Source: Chlorops oryzae
Taxonomy: Eukaryota; Arthropoda; Insecta; Diptera; Chloropidae
Assembly: GCA_020466095.1 (NCBI GenBank)
Contig: CM035809.1
Location: forward strand, 24,896,955-24,960,954
Length of the DNA: 64,000 nt
Direction of reading: 5' to 3'
Shown: positions 1-11,650 of the stretch, piece by piece
Layout: the number at the start of each line of letters is the position of its first letter
Position numbering within the stretch: the stretch's first letter is position 1
Notes under the pieces: model-generated
Database searches by the model: none
Seen by the model: only the letters and a program-made list of their open reading frames with translations
Told to the model about the DNA's origin: nothing
Position numbers and translations under genes: made by a program

Positions 1-1
1 T

Positions 2-392
2 CATACGTTAGCTCAGGACTCGACTGTTTTGATTGCTTTATGCATTTTAGAGACAATTCGATTGATACTCGGACGCAAGAGCACATTAGCCGATAAAGGT
101 AATTCGTGTGCTGAGAGGTATTCCTTCTTTACAGTTGAATAAACAAAATTATTTTTCAAATTCTCATTTTAAATCGCTTCAATTTTCGTTCTTTACAGGT
201 TGGCATGCTATCTTATCGGTTTTCCTAACGGCTCCATGCTTTCTGGGTATCTCCTATATACTACTACTGCAAACCTATAAGCTACGTTTGGAATATGTAC
301 TTTGTACGCTGATGCTCGGCTTGTATGTAACCGAAGTTTGGTATGCAATACTATTCGTCTTCTCACTGTGTCGTCCAGAAACTTATGATTAG
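2..392 (+). CDS. TMEM216-like transition-zone membrane protein, C-terminal part
   Basis: Two exons can be read: 2-98 (cut by the window edge) and 199-392, joined at a phase-1 GT..AG intron (99-198). The joined frame gives 96 residues ending at a TAG at 390-392. Visible hydrophobic segments are VLIALCILETIRLILG, then a segment after GWHAILSVFL, then a last one near the C-terminus. The pattern ETIRLILGRKSTL followed by YILLLQTYKLRLE matches what I recall of the TMEM216/TMEM17/TMEM80 family (IRL-LG-KGNL, then YYLLLQTYVLRLE). In that family TMEM216 is a four-pass protein of the ciliary transition zone (MKS module, Joubert/Meckel disease gene in humans). The start lies upstream of the window. Family membership is recognised from motifs; the exact member (216 versus 17 or 80) is inferred. 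Confidence 0.72.
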
Positions 393-1324
393 CAATTACA
401 TATATAAATATATATATATATTATATACATAGACTATGCAATAACAAGAGAAGCAGCAATACAAATAATTACATAGTAGACAATTGTACATACAGGAAAA
501 AATGGTAGTTACTAGAACCGAGGAATTTTCAGAAGAAATCGATTCAAGTCGAAAGTCCAAGAGCGTAGCCTAGGATTTGAACATATACGAGTACGTAGCA
601 ATATACAAATTAATACATACATACATATATGTGTAGGAAATTCTAAAAAAAAGAAAAAAAATATAAAAGAAAAACATATACACAGTCGAAACTCTCTATA
701 ACGAACTTCTTTATAAAGAATTTCTCTCGAGCTATAGTTTGATAAGAATCTTTTTTATCCTTATAAACGAATCCTTCCAAAATCGAAATTTTATTGTCCC
801 GAGTCTATGAAATCGATTTATGTAGAATTCCGAATGTAAAATGAAAACTATCTCGAAACTCTCATAGTTTTTTATGACAGAGACTCATGTTAGTCTGCCT
901 TAAAAACCCATAAAGAATTTATGACCATATCCCGAAAACGTTTAAGAGTTCTGTATAAAAAATTCAAAAGTTTTTTTGAAGTAGACTCATTTTAGTCTTT
1001 ACCATTGATTTATAAATATAATGTAACGTTAATTAGAAAGACAATTTTTAATTGTAGCTCATTAGGAAAGGTATTGAATTCATCAGACAAGTTCCGAAAA
1101 TTCTATATTTTTATCATCTAAAAGGCTATTTTTTTTATCATTTTGTGTACCTTTTTGGGTTCAGCGGGCATTAATGGGTTAAGATAACATAAGTTTCTAT
1201 GAAAATATTGCATAAAAAATATATTGAAAAGATATTAACAGCTGAATAATTAAATTAAGGTTCGAAAATCTATATAGCGCAGGAGCTACTCATACAACCA
1301 TATTAGACCAGTTTCAAGCAACGA
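393..1324. other. AT-rich intergenic stretch, presumed 3' UTR then no gene
   Basis: The first part should be the 3' UTR of the TMEM216-like gene, but I see no clear AATAAA close to the stop; a TA dinucleotide run lies at about 400-425. The remainder is AT-rich with no convincing ORF, RNA gene or repeat. Confidence 0.4.
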
Positions 1325-1628
1325 CCCAGCAGGAAATTTGCTCAAAAGACACCCTGACCGAACCGATGATGTTAGGGTGACTTTGGAGACGATATGCACG
1401 ACATTTCGTGGGACAATTTGTATGACATTTGTACACAAACTGAGTGACGTCCCGTCTTAGTAGGATTGGAAAAAGTCACTTGTGACGCCTACCAGGACAT
1501 TTTCGTGCCCTTCTACGATGACATTGTCCCCCAAGGTGGCATGTGTGATAATGTCACCACCAATATGTCCCTGTGAAATCAAATCACCGATGTTTCTTCT
1601 GTCCTGCTGCAGGTATTTGCCTGCTGGG
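1325..1628 (-). mobile_element. Short non-autonomous element with CCCAGCAGG/CCTGCTGGG ends
   Basis: The 304-bp segment begins CCCAGCAGGAAA and ends GCCTGCTGGG, giving a short terminal inverted repeat. On the reverse strand it aligns along most of its length with the element at 12440-12824 (shared ACAAATGTCATACAAA, GTGACTTTTTC and a matching inner CAGCAGGAC block). It lacks the tRNA-like insert present in that copy. No coding sequence and no clear target-site duplication are seen. It is best described as a MITE-like repeat of unknown superfamily. Confidence 0.65.
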
Positions 1629-2534
1629 TATTTATGATTTTCTCTAAATCATTGAATATTTTGAAAAAATTTTTCAGGGATTTCTAGGAATTAATGGGTT
1701 TTAATTTAAAACTTTTAAATCGTTATAAATCGAAATTACAAATTTTAACTACATATTACCAAAAAGCTGAATCGAGTTAACATGAAAAAAATTGGACGTG
1801 AAGACAAGAATCCATTAAGAAATTTATGAATTATTTCGCATGTTAATTTGAAAAATTTCAATTGGAACAATTAATAGACATATGAATATGTCGATATAAG
1901 AAATTTAAAGTTTTTGAAAAATTTTTTTGCATACAGAAAACGAAAATTTTAGTGAATAGAATTTTCGATTTTATCAAGCAAATCATATTGAATATCATCG
2001 TAGTCGAAAGAGTATAATCTGACAATTAGATCAAAATATGTTTGCACTCGGGGTGTCCTCAGAGTTGACTGAACTTAAACGTCAAACTTCAATTGAAAAA
2101 ATTTTTTTTTTTTAATTTTATTCATTTATTTCGTATGTTTTTTAATTAATATTTTTGAAAATGCGTGTGCCTCCTTTGTTTGAATATTATTTTGGTTAAT
2201 TCCAATAACTAGCTTTTTTTTTAGAGTTTAAAATTTTCCCCCAACTCTCGTGCAAACGACACCGCGAAATAATTAATTCAAAATGTTAAAAAAATCCAAA
2301 ATTGTACAGAAGTTTTTCATAAATAAGTGAATTTTTACGGGAATTTTATGATTATTTTTACAACCATTATTGTCTCAATATAAGCACTTAAACATAACTG
2401 GAAAATGAAAAGGTATAACTAAATGACGCATATTCTAAAACAATTAGTGTGAATGTTTCAAATACTTTTTATGAATTAATTTATTTTATGTGAAACTTGA
2501 AAGAGACACATTTTAAAAGATCATGTACGGATAC
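1629..2534. other. Intergenic, nothing recognised
   Basis: AT-rich sequence with short homopolymers. No ORF, tRNA or repeat that I can support. Confidence 0.4.
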
Positions 2535-2829
2535 TCTACTGGTACTATACTGGTACTGCATTGGTACTGTACTGGTACTGTACTGGTACTGTACTGGTAC
2601 TATAGTGTACTGTACTGGTACTGTACTGTACTGGTACTGTACTGGTACTGTACTGTACTGTACTGTACTGGTACTGTGTACTGTACTGTACTGGTACTGT
2701 ACTGTACTGTACTGCACTGATACTGTATGGTACTGTACTGGTACTGTACTGGTACTGTACTGGTACTGTACTGGTACTGTACTGGTACTGTACTGTACTG
2801 TACGATTACTGTACTGTACTGTACTGGTT
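2535..2829. repeat. TACTG / GTACTG(G) microsatellite
   Basis: About 295 bp consist almost only of TACTG and TACTGG units (GGTACTGTACTG and similar), with a few substitutions. The ORFs it opens on both strands (VLYWYCTGT and QYSTVQYQ type peptides) are translation artefacts of the repeat. GTAC is a palindrome, so long runs can fold back. Confidence 0.93.
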
Positions 2830-3963
2830 ACTTACGAAACTGTAATGTCTACTTAAGGAACACTGGATACTATGCACTTGTATAAATTATGTATAACATG
2901 TATGGTACTAGTAATGTTATACGACTAAAAAAAAATAATTTTTACATTTGAATATACTACAAAAAGCTTTAAAAGGACAAAACTAAGTTTACTTCCAAAA
3001 GGAATCAACTCGAACTATGCACAAAATCAATTGATATAATTATAGTCTAGTCAATGTATCTAGTCGAATTAAAAAAATGTAATATTTTTAACCATTTTGT
3101 TACCATACCAAAAACCCATATTTTAATTATCCGTCATTTTTTTACTTTCTTAAGAAAGCGAAAATCTAAATAAATTTATATAAAAAAATATTGACGTTAG
3201 ATTTTAAGACGAGTTTAGAAAAGAGTCTTCGGTCTGCCCAAAACGGATCAATTTTGCCCAATTTTCATACAGTTTTCAAAAAAATTGGGCACTTTCCTGC
3301 AGACCTATTCTTATTCTCTGCTAACCACCCAACTAACTTCTTCCAACATATATTAATTTTTTCTCATTTTGAACATATTTTTAATTTTTCATACAAAATT
3401 TCATTCATTAATTTTTTAGCCTTCTTCATTTACGAGTTTTCGTTTAAGGGAACACCCTATCATCTTAAATACTCGAACTCAATCACTTCCCAGCGGGATA
3501 TTTGTTCTTCCATTACCTTATTCTTCAAAGAATTCATCGAAGCAGCTTGGACGAAAAAGGTAGCGAATACAGAGCGAAAAATGTCACCTTAAATAAGGAG
3601 ATTTACGTCTATATAAGCATGGTGGATTGAATCTCTCTATGACGTAGTGGACAACGTATTTGATTAGCAATCTATTAGCTGGGAATCGATTCCTGTCGAA
3701 GGTAAAAAAAGGTGTAAAAAAAAATGGAGACTTGAAAGAGGCAGGTAAATTTTAAGGAAAAAGGTCTCATATGCCTGCCATATAGTAAAGTTTCCATCCC
3801 GCCCTCAAAAACGTTATGCACAAGCTCTTTCAAAAATTCTTTTTTTTGCATTTAAAGTTTTTGAAAGCCTTTTATTCCTCAAAGTTTTTATTCAAATATT
3901 AGTTTTCTTTTTAAGTCACAAAAGAAAAAAAAAAAAAAAACAAGACAAAAAAAATTCGTACCT
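2830..3963. other. Intergenic, no supported gene
   Basis: A 133-codon ORF at 3191-3592 shows no recognised domain and has the Phe/Ile/Ser-rich composition expected of AT-rich noncoding DNA, so it is not called. An A/T run at about 3924-3942 lies just downstream of the tRNA on the minus strand and would supply its Pol III terminator. Confidence 0.4.
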
Positions 3964-4047
3964 TGTCAGGTGTGGGGTTCGAACCCACGCTCCCTTTCGA
4001 GAACCAGAGCTTAAATCTGGCGCCTTAGACCACTCGGCCAACCTGAC
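3964..4047 (-). tRNA. tRNA-Leu (anticodon UAA), copy 1
   Basis: On the minus strand the 84-nt sequence folds as a class II tRNA: 7-bp acceptor stem GTCAGGT/ACCTGAC with discriminator A, D arm containing GGCCGAGTGGT (A box), anticodon stem CCAGA/TCTGG with loop TTTAAGC giving anticodon TAA, a long variable arm, and T arm with GGTTCGAACCC (B box). A T-run on the transcribed strand follows downstream. It reads UUA leucine codons. No intron is seen. Confidence 0.97.
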
Positions 4048-4456
4048 ATGACTGCTACAGATAAATGATCTACTATAGTGGTCATTTCTTCGAGGATATT
4101 TAATTTGAACGGACAAGGACATTGTCACATAGTAAAATTGTTAATGATAAGTTTAAAATTTCCAGCTGGATCAAATTTTTTTGGACGCCGCCCTTATTTC
4201 CTTCTCAACCGTGGTATATTACAGTATAAGAGAAAATGGATAGAAAATTGCTTGCTGGGATATTTTGTCCTATCATCCAATTTCTTCCTACAACAAACTA
4301 TTTTGGTTTGTTGAGATTAATTTTGAACAAATTTTTTAATAAATTGCGACATCACTAGGGTACCTTAGACCCCGGTTTTTGTCATCGAAAGTCTTCGAAC
4401 ACAATTCAAACTAAACCTCAAGAAAAAAAAAAAAAAAATTCTATCAAGATTAAACT

Positions 4457-4540
4457 TGTCAGGTGTGGGGTTCGAACCCACGCTCCCTTTCGAGAACCAG
4501 AGCTTAAATCTGGCGCCTTAGACCGCTCGGCCAACCTGAC
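4457..4540 (-). tRNA. tRNA-Leu (anticodon UAA), copy 2
   Basis: An 84-nt minus-strand gene, 493 bp from copy 1 and the same except for one visible base in the D arm (GAGCGG here, GAGTGG in copy 1). Acceptor stem, TAA anticodon loop, variable arm and GGTTCGAACCC box B are intact. A run of A on the plus strand at about 4422-4438 gives the oligo-T Pol III terminator. The pair is a local same-strand duplication, since the sequence between them is not similar. Confidence 0.97.
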
Positions 4541-5228
4541 ACATGTGATGTTCGGTGCTTTATGCTCTACAAAAATATATGGACAATTCGAAATGAGAAA
4601 AAAAATTTGTATGTTTATTTTTAAATAGAAATGTTTTTTTTTAGAATAATTTTTAACTCAATGAGCGCAATGTTAAATTTCGACAACGCAATATTTGTGT
4701 TTATCGTTTCGCTATGGCGTGGAGTAATTTTTTTTTTTTTAGATTTTAAGTTTTTATTTATTTGTTTTGTGCGTTTTTGTTTTTTTTAATTTCATTTTTT
4801 TATTTTTTTTTTTATATATAAATATAGAAAAATAATTTTAATTTAATAAATTTCATTAATGCAATTTGAGTGCTCCTTCCAAATGAATTAGAAATATTTT
4901 CTGCTCTCTTTTACTGTTAGCAATTTGTCTAAAAGAATCCTATATAAAATCACACCTTCTCATTTGACTTTCAATCTTTAATATCCCACCCGTACTGCCA
5001 GGAAACGACCATTTATATTAAATTCCTGATTGGAAAAACATGAATCAGGCCTTAAGGGTTGGAATTTCAGTTTAATGTGCGAAAGCGTCTGAATTGTTTC
5101 AGTGTACCTGCTGTGGGGTAGTAATGCCATCAATTGTTCAATTAAATGTTAAAATAATAATTGAAAGCGGATGTTAATGGGTTAGTGATTAATGCATAAT
5201 GTTTTTAAGGATCTATTATGTAGGTAGG
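4541..5228. other. Intergenic, nothing recognised
   Basis: AT-rich stretch with T homopolymers around 4725-4815. No gene or clear repeat is visible. Confidence 0.4.
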
Positions 5229-5575
5229 TTAGGTTAGGTTTGTTTGGCTGCCACCAAGGGTGATACACTTATGACTGAAAAAAAATATTTTAAGATAAGT
5301 TTTATGTACAAAATGAATAGAAAGATTTAATATTTGTAGGCGTGACAGCGCGAGAACAACGACAATTCTCTCTACACAGCTCGGCCAAAATGGAATGAGA
5401 AATTACTTCTACGGCTGTCCCAATGGAAGCTGTAATATGTAATAAATTATCAGTGGTTCAAAAAAGTCGATTAGATATATATTTATTTAATTTGTGGGCG
5501 TGGCTGCTGATTTACGGAACCCACGTGAGGCATAAGTGTATCACCCTTGGTGGCAGCCACACTATCCTAACCTAA
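5229..5575. mobile_element. MITE with about 45-bp terminal inverted repeats
   Basis: The left arm (5229 to about 5273) and the right arm (about 5531 to 5575) are inverted copies. Both carry TTAGGTTAGG at the outer edge and TGGCTGCCACCAAGGG inside, differing only over about six bases between these blocks. The interior shows no coding potential. Length and arms fit a non-autonomous DNA transposon; no target-site duplication is clear, so the superfamily is not assigned. Confidence 0.8.
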
Positions 5576-6011
5576 AATTAAAAAAAAAATTATAGAATAC
5601 ACACTGCCTATATTTTAAATGTGGAAATAATTTTTTCTCGATCTATTTAGAATTTTTCCGTGAGCCTTTTGGGCTCCTTTATTACTGTATTATTAAGTTT
5701 TTCCTCCCCATATCCTCTCGAAATATCAAAAAACAATATTAAAAAAATTATAATTAAATATATACTTATAAGAAATACTTTAAGGAAAAGAATAAACATT
5801 TCTTTTTCTCCTTTATGCAAAAGTTCTGGCGGTGTTTGCGGAAATTTATAAAAAGGCCATATTATAACATCGCCATTAGTAGCCATTAGGAGGCAAAACA
5901 ATCGACTGCGATAACAGATCGAAAACATCGAAAGCTAACCATCTCTAATGAAGACGAGCAAAGCCGTAAATAAAGTTTTAAACCAAAAACAATTAGTACA
6001 GTTGCAACAAA

Positions 6012-7155
6012 ATGCCTGCCGATCAAATTCAATATTCAGAGAAATATTACGATGAAATATTTGAGTACAGGTGAGTTCGAATAATTAAAGACGCGAGAAT
6101 GTCTCAAATAAAGAAAGGTCGTTAAAAACATTTCGAATCTTATGAGGAAAAGAGACTGTGTGCTTGCCCGTGTTGTTTGTGCATCTCTTTCCCACCCACT
6201 TAAGGGTTGTATAGGAATCTTAGGGTAAAATATAAATATACATATGTATACAACGTTGTTTACTACGTCTGAACTAAAGCCGGCACGATTCATGGATATG
6301 AAAATGATGATGATCACGTGACAAAAGGGTTCATAAAGTATTAAAACAGAAGTCGGTATACGAGACCCCAAATGCAAATACATAGTAGGTATGTTAGTAG
6401 AATTCCAAAACAAAGCAAACCCCAAATAGAAATAGAGGGAAAAATTCTTCAGGAATTAGAGGGTTAAATCGCCGCAATCTTTCAAAAGGCAAGCGAGCAA
6501 AAGGAACTGAAATTGATATTCGAGGGAACACCCGTTTTACTCAGGGTTTTACCTCACCTTTTTGGTGATGATTTCTTAAAATTTCCAATTAGGAGATTAG
6601 GAACGGGTAGAAATCGTCCAACTAACAATGCTCTCCGAAATGGGCGAAATTTCGACTCCCGAGCGTCGCCTGAACGAAAAAATATTCCTTTTAGTGGTAG
6701 CAGCACTCGGAGGAAGGAAGGAGGATGGGAAAACACACTCCCGATCGAGAGAATATTAAATATTAAATATAATCAGAGTCAGCTTGACCTTGGGTAATGA
6801 TGGAAGTGACATGAAACGCTGCACAGCCGTCTGGTTAATCGAGAATCCAAATTTGAAAGCTACTCTTATTTAGTATCATTCTTACGTTCTTAATCGTAAT
6901 AATATCCATTGCGACTCTTTCAGGCACGTCATACTACCTCCAGACATTACCAAACTCGTTCCAAAGTCTCATTTAATGACGGAAAGCGAATGGCGGAATC
7001 TTGGTATACAACAAAGTCCTGGCTGGGTTCATTACATGATGCATGGGCCGGAGCCGCATGTCATCCTATTCCGACGTGCACGAACGACTAATCCCCAAGA
7101 ACAACGGATAATCCAACAGCAGGCGGCTTTGGTTGAGCAGGCAAATCAACCCTGA
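6012..7155 (+). CDS. Cks85A: Cks-type cyclin-dependent kinase regulatory subunit (Cks85A-like)
   Basis: Two exons, 6012-6070 and 6924-7155, joined across an 853-bp GT..AG intron (phase 2, in Arg20), encode 96 residues beginning [20 protein letters not shown]. Cks proteins bind Cdk1/2 and dock phosphothreonine substrates to the kinase. The anion-binding residues known for human CKS1 all sit at the same numbers here (Lys11, Arg20, Ser51, Trp54, Arg71), and the hinge reads H60-G-P-E-P-H65, with Glu63 present. The core ends in FRRAR, followed by a Gln-rich tail ([14 protein letters not shown]). I recall fly Cks85A as also being 96 residues with an extended tail, whereas Cks30A is shorter, so the 85A paralogue is preferred. 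The ATG is preceded by ACAAA, a reasonable insect start context. Complete and apparently functional. Confidence 0.93.
6071..6923 (+). other. Cks85A intron
   Basis: Donor GTGAGT at 6071 and acceptor TTTCAG ending at 6923. ORFs inside it on both strands show no recognised domain and are taken as chance. Confidence 0.85.
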
Positions 7156-8209
7156 TCAATATTCTTAGGATGTTCGGTTAGTGCCTAAATGAGGAGAGCT
7201 CCTCTTTTACTTTATTTCTTTAAAACTACCTCAAAAAAACAAACAAACAAAAAATGCAATGCAAAACAAAATGTGATGGAAAAGACCATTTAAAAAATCC
7301 AGCACAAAATCCATATTAACTTTAAGGAAACAAATGCGATACGAAATCAAATCAAATCAAATCAAATTTTTGATGTAAAATCAATGCGAATGGAATGATA
7401 AGTATGAATTTTTTAAAAAAAGAGCAAAAATAAAAAATAATAATACTAAACGATGGTACAAAAGAAAAAACTAATTTTTAAGAAATTTGAATGTTGCTCT
7501 TTTTTTTATGTATAAAATAGTCTAAATAAACGAAAAGCTATTATTTTTGTAACCAACATCTATCCTTCATTGTGAAAGAAGAAGAGGCTGGATTGGATAC
7601 ATATTTGAATGGAAGGAATTGTGGACACGAAGGCGTATATAATGTATGTATCTAATATATATATATATATGATAAATAGTACCTGAAGCTTGTGCTTTTC
7701 CTTACCTGTTTGTCAATTGATAATTTTTGGGGCATAAATTTAAAAAAGGAAAATTTTTGAGGACTTGAATCACATCAATTCAAGGTCCCAAAAGATGGCA
7801 GGATGGCACTGTGTTCGAATGCATATAAAACTCAATTGGGGGCTATTGAATTATATTTTTGTGACCGATTTTTCGACCGGCAAAATCAAAAAATTTTGTC
7901 TCTTTTTCTAAATCTTGAGGAAACATAAAAAAGTTGAACAAAAATTTTGAATTGTGCCGGTTTTGTGCAATTATGTGGCAGATTCAATTAAATTGTACCC
8001 AAAATGGCTCCGTACTACATCTTAAAATATCATCTATGGTTATTGGATCGTTTTTTGACAACCGATTTTTATAATTTTGGAAGGCAATATCAATTTTTAT
8101 TTTGTAATTCCCCTAAATTTGACATTCCAGATTCTTTTGACAGCCCACTTTTAATTATGCTAGGGCCTTTATCTGGTTTAAATTCCCTTCAAATGGATTT
8201 TTGACACAA
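7156..8209. other. Cks85A 3' UTR, then intergenic
   Basis: An AATAAA at 7525-7530, about 370 nt past the stop, is a plausible polyadenylation signal for the Cks85A gene. A short (TCAAA)n run lies at about 7346-7373 and a TA run at about 7656-7671. No further gene is seen. Confidence 0.5.
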
Positions 8210-8335
8210 TAGGGGTATTCACAAAGGCGTATTAAAATCGTTGGAAATAGGAAAATCGGAAAATTGCGACTTAAAAGGTAAAATTTTCCGATTTTCCAAC
8301 TTCCCTATTTTACGACGCCTTTGTGAATACCCCTA
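8210..8335. mobile_element. Hairpin MITE (about 126 bp)
   Basis: Near-perfect long inverted repeat: the left end TAGGGGTATTCACAAAGGCG is matched in reverse by the right end, and the arms continue inward through AAAATCGGAAAATT. Almost the whole element is stem, with a short central loop. This is a foldback or MITE structure without coding capacity. Confidence 0.8.
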
Positions 8336-8988
8336 ATATGTGTAATAGTAAGGGGCCGTCCTTTAATTACGTCAGCATGCTTTTGACCATTTTATACCAA
8401 TTTTCGAGTTCTCAGATGGTATAATAAGATATGATACCAGTCGGATAGATGTTCATTTAGATATTTAATTTTCTCATCTTATTTTCAAAAAATTTATTAG
8501 ACATATAGGGTACGAAATTAAAGGAAATCAATCCAGCATTTTGAATAAAATAAAAAATTTGGGTGTTAATTGGACACTTTTCATACCAAAATGGCTTCCA
8601 AAGTAAAAAAGTTGAAATTTTTTTCAGAATTTTTCACTTTGACCGTTTATTTTTCACTCAATGGATCAAATTTTTACCATCAATTTAATTTTGCCAAAAA
8701 GCACATACAATTTGCTTTCAAACTGCATTAAAGTTTTTTTTCTACGATGAACCATTATCGTGGGAGAGTTATTTTTCTTGATTTATTGCCTAAAATCTTT
8801 AAGGCCCTATAACTCCTCAGGGGTGCATTTGCGATCCCCCTCTCCCATACGATTTTTTGTTAGTTCTGACCTCCTCTATCAGCTCCCGACCGGTTGACCT
8901 TCACAAACGGAACACCCTGTATAAAATATCGCTTTCGATGTCGGGAAAAGTATATCGATGTACGATATATCGCCGAGCAAACAGTGGC

Positions 8989-9140
8989 CATTTATACGTT
9001 AAGACATTTCGATAATGAAACACACTTTCTGTGGACTAGGGACGCACGGGGATGTGGTATGGGAGCGTTTTTCTCTCTTCCCCCTGCGTCCCTTGCCAAC
9101 GAATATGTGTTTCATTATCGAAATGTCTTAACGTGTAAAT
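8989..9140. repeat. Inverted repeat / foldback element
   Basis: Left arm (about 8989-9023) and right arm (about 9107-9140) share ACATTTCGATAATGAAACAC in inverted orientation, and inner GGGACGCA / TGCGTCCC blocks extend the pairing. The flanks contain further TATCGAT-rich sequence (about 8955-8975 and 9155-9200), so the parent element may be larger. A GGAACACCCTGTATA motif lies nearby at about 8909. Confidence 0.7.
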
Positions 9141-10198
9141 AGCGTAAAATAATTTTCGATACATCGTTTTAAAAATATCGATGTTTTGATATATCGATAT
9201 TTTTTTGCTCATCCCTACACTGCACGAAGTCACTCGTATTTACGAAGTACTTTAATCTTCTTCATGTCGGAATTGTGTTAAAATTTTTTATTCCTTTACT
9301 GAGCAGATTAAAAACAAAAAAACTGACACTGATTGCAGAGGCATCCGGGTAAGTTTCCCACATTCATTTAAGTCTATTTCGAGGGTTTTACAAATGAATT
9401 TAAAGCAAAGAAACTCCGTAGTAAAGTTCTCGAAAATTTCTGATGTGGTTGTTGTTGTTGTTGAGTGAACATGTGTCACAGTTGTAATGGGTGAAACGTG
9501 CGAGGGGAAGTGAAAGTTGCCGCTTAGCAACAGCTTCGAAATGGAAAATCTATCAATATTCCGAAATTTTCATTGCCATGGACAGTGGTCAATTTTATAG
9601 TCTGTTATGTAAAATTATGAAATTCACTGGCCCCTCCCCTATTTCTATATATACGGCTGATTGGTTCTTGAAAAAAATTCATTCATCTGAAAAACTATTT
9701 TTATACTAGCAAGAGAAGTGTGACGTAGGCACAGTGGTATGATTTTAGCGCGATATCTGCATAGATTTGGACTGTTTGAACGTTGCTTTGTGTTTTTTTG
9801 TTGTGCTTATTCGAAAGTATTTCTTTAAGAGGGAAATTGGAGCTGCGGCCTGAAAATAATTTCAAAGAAAAAACTGGTTTTGGAAGAACTTTTATGTTCT
9901 TATTGCCATTCTCAAAGTGAAGCTAACTTTTTATGGTGACCAAGTTTGGACAAATTAACGCTTTCATTTCGAAATTTCGTCCATTAGTGACCTCATCTCC
10001 CAATGTTTTTTTCTGATTCCCAACGTTTTAAGGTATCTTATGATCAGATTACATTTACAATTTTTGGATTTTCAAGCGACAAAATTTTTCAAGCACATCT
10101 CCAGTAAATTCCAAAAAGTTTCTCTACTGAAAATTCTATCGCCTTTGTTTGTTTATTTGTTTATAACAGTGAGATATGTGATAAATAATTGACTTAAC
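9141..10198. other. Intergenic, nothing recognised
   Basis: Contains short ORFs without recognisable domains. No RNA gene is seen. Confidence 0.35.
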
Positions 10199-10207
10199 TA
10201 TACAGAA

Positions 10208-10455
10208 GGTAGGTAGGTAGGTGGAAGTGGTTGCCACTTAGGCCGTTAATCGGCCCATTGTGATACCAAGGAGGTTTTCTTGTGTTTGTGTGAGGGTATG
10301 TCTTTTTATATAGTGTGCCCCTAACATGCGATTTTTGAAAAACCAGTGCTAGGCTTGGAACATTACACTCCGTTTCGCCTGTGCCCGGAATCGAACCTCG
10401 GACCCTGGGATCAAGAGCATAGCACGCAACCCCAACGCTATCCCAGAGCCACAAT
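10208..10455 (-). mobile_element. tRNA-derived SINE, copy 1, with target-site duplication
   Basis: On the minus strand it starts TGTGGCTCTGGGATAGCG, has an A-box-like TAGCGTTGGGG and a B box GGTTCGATTCC, then a tRNA-unrelated body and an (ACCT)n tail. It is flanked by a 9-bp direct repeat TATACAGAA at 10199-10207 and 10456-10464, a target-site duplication typical of L1/RTE-type retroposition. A second copy at 46389-46632 is very similar over the whole length. Confidence 0.9.
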
Positions 10456-10499
10456 TATACAGAAAAATCCCTAAAAATCGACATAAAAAAAATCCACTC

Positions 10500-10545
10500 C
10501 GAGCTGGGAGTTGAACCCAGAGCACTTCTCAAAGTAAGTTTTTTT
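10500..10545 (-). repeat. Fragment of a tRNA-like (SINE head) sequence
   Basis: The stretch CGAGCTGGGAGTTGAACCC, read on the minus strand, resembles the T arm region of the SINE-like element at 14692-14884. It is truncated and has no identifiable tail. Confidence 0.4.
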
Positions 10546-10699
10546 TTGCATCTGTGATCTTAAAAGCTCTCAACATTTGTTAATATTCCTTTTCATATAT
10601 TTCAGATAAGGTGTATTATTGGTCCCATGAAATGGTTCTAAATGATTTCGGTCTCAAGAAGTGGTTTCGGCCGGCACTGCTGCCAGATAGGCCTATTGT

Positions 10700-11650
10700 C
10701 CGAGAATTCACTTTTAAGAAAAGCACCTCATAGCTTTCCTCATAAAGTCCAGAATATCATCTCGAGAAGATCTTCTAATTTGTCCTAGTGACAGAAATTC
10801 CGAATGGAATACACTTCTTCTGTGACATATTAAGGCTGGAAATTCACAAAGAATGTGCGAAGTTATTTCCTCCTCTTCGAGGCATAGTCTACATTCCGAG
10901 CTATCGGTAAGGCGAAGGTTGTGCATGTGATACTTAAGCCTGAAATTTAAATTAAGAAAGCCCGTTAGCAGTCTAATGCTATTCTTTGAGAGTTTAAGAA
11001 TGTTAGAGTAAGGTTTTATAAGCGATTTAATCTGCCTCAGTCCGGGATAGTCATCCCAGTACACAAAGCGAAAGAGATTTTCCTTGTCTCTGATTTTCTG
11101 TTTGATACTCGCCCAGTTGACTCACTGAAAGGCTGAGGACCAACAAAAGAGGTCCGCTAGCTCATTTCCGGCAACTCCGTGTGACCAGGGACCCAGTATA
11201 AATCTACTTTATTGCGTGCCGCTAGTTTTTGAAGTAGTCTAAAGCATTCAAGGACTTGCTTTGACTTGAAACCCCACGCTGATAGGGCTTTAAGAGAGGC
11301 CTGACTGTCAGAAAAGATTTAGGCCAGCGGGGTTGTTGCTGATTATGGATCTTGCGCAAATATTAATTGCATGAATTTCAGCTTGGAAGACACTAGGCCA
11401 TATGCCCATAGGTTCCGATATTATGGTGCCTGGTCCATATATACCTGCACCAGTTCCTTCATCCATTTTTGATCCATCGGTGTACCAAATCAGGCTTTTG
11501 GGGTCAACTCAGAGCCTCCATTTGCCCACGTTGTCCGGGATGGGAAGTGTACTTTGAATTTTCTTCCAAAGTGGAGTTCTGAATCAATAAAATCACCCAC
11601 ACAAAATGGTATTTTATTGACTCCAAAATACTTTACCATATTTTGATGAC
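10700..11650 (-). pseudogene. Non-LTR retrotransposon remnant: RNase H domain and C-terminus
   Basis: Minus-strand translation in shifting frames shows RNase H landmarks: YTDGSKMDEGTGAGIYGPG (near 11480-11430), then SVFQAEIHAI, then FSDSQASLKALS, then a WVPGH and GVAGNELADL pair that fall in different frames, so a frameshift separates them. The first Asp, the Glu and the second Asp of the catalytic set are visible. Downstream, a continuous 116-codon ORF (10714-11064) carries a C-x2-C type end (SECRLCLEEEEITSHILCEF), as in Jockey/I/LOA-type element pol C-termini. The reverse transcriptase is not recognisable, so the copy is truncated at its 5' end and interrupted by stops and frameshifts. Dead element. 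Confidence 0.82.

Noticed and set aside
2481..2856. ORFs on both strands rich in YWYCTGTVL or QYSTVQ
   Set aside because: Translation of the TACTG microsatellite.
3191..3592. 133-codon ORF
   Set aside because: No recognisable domain and a Phe/Ile/Ser-rich composition expected from AT-rich noncoding DNA; no supporting splice or promoter context.
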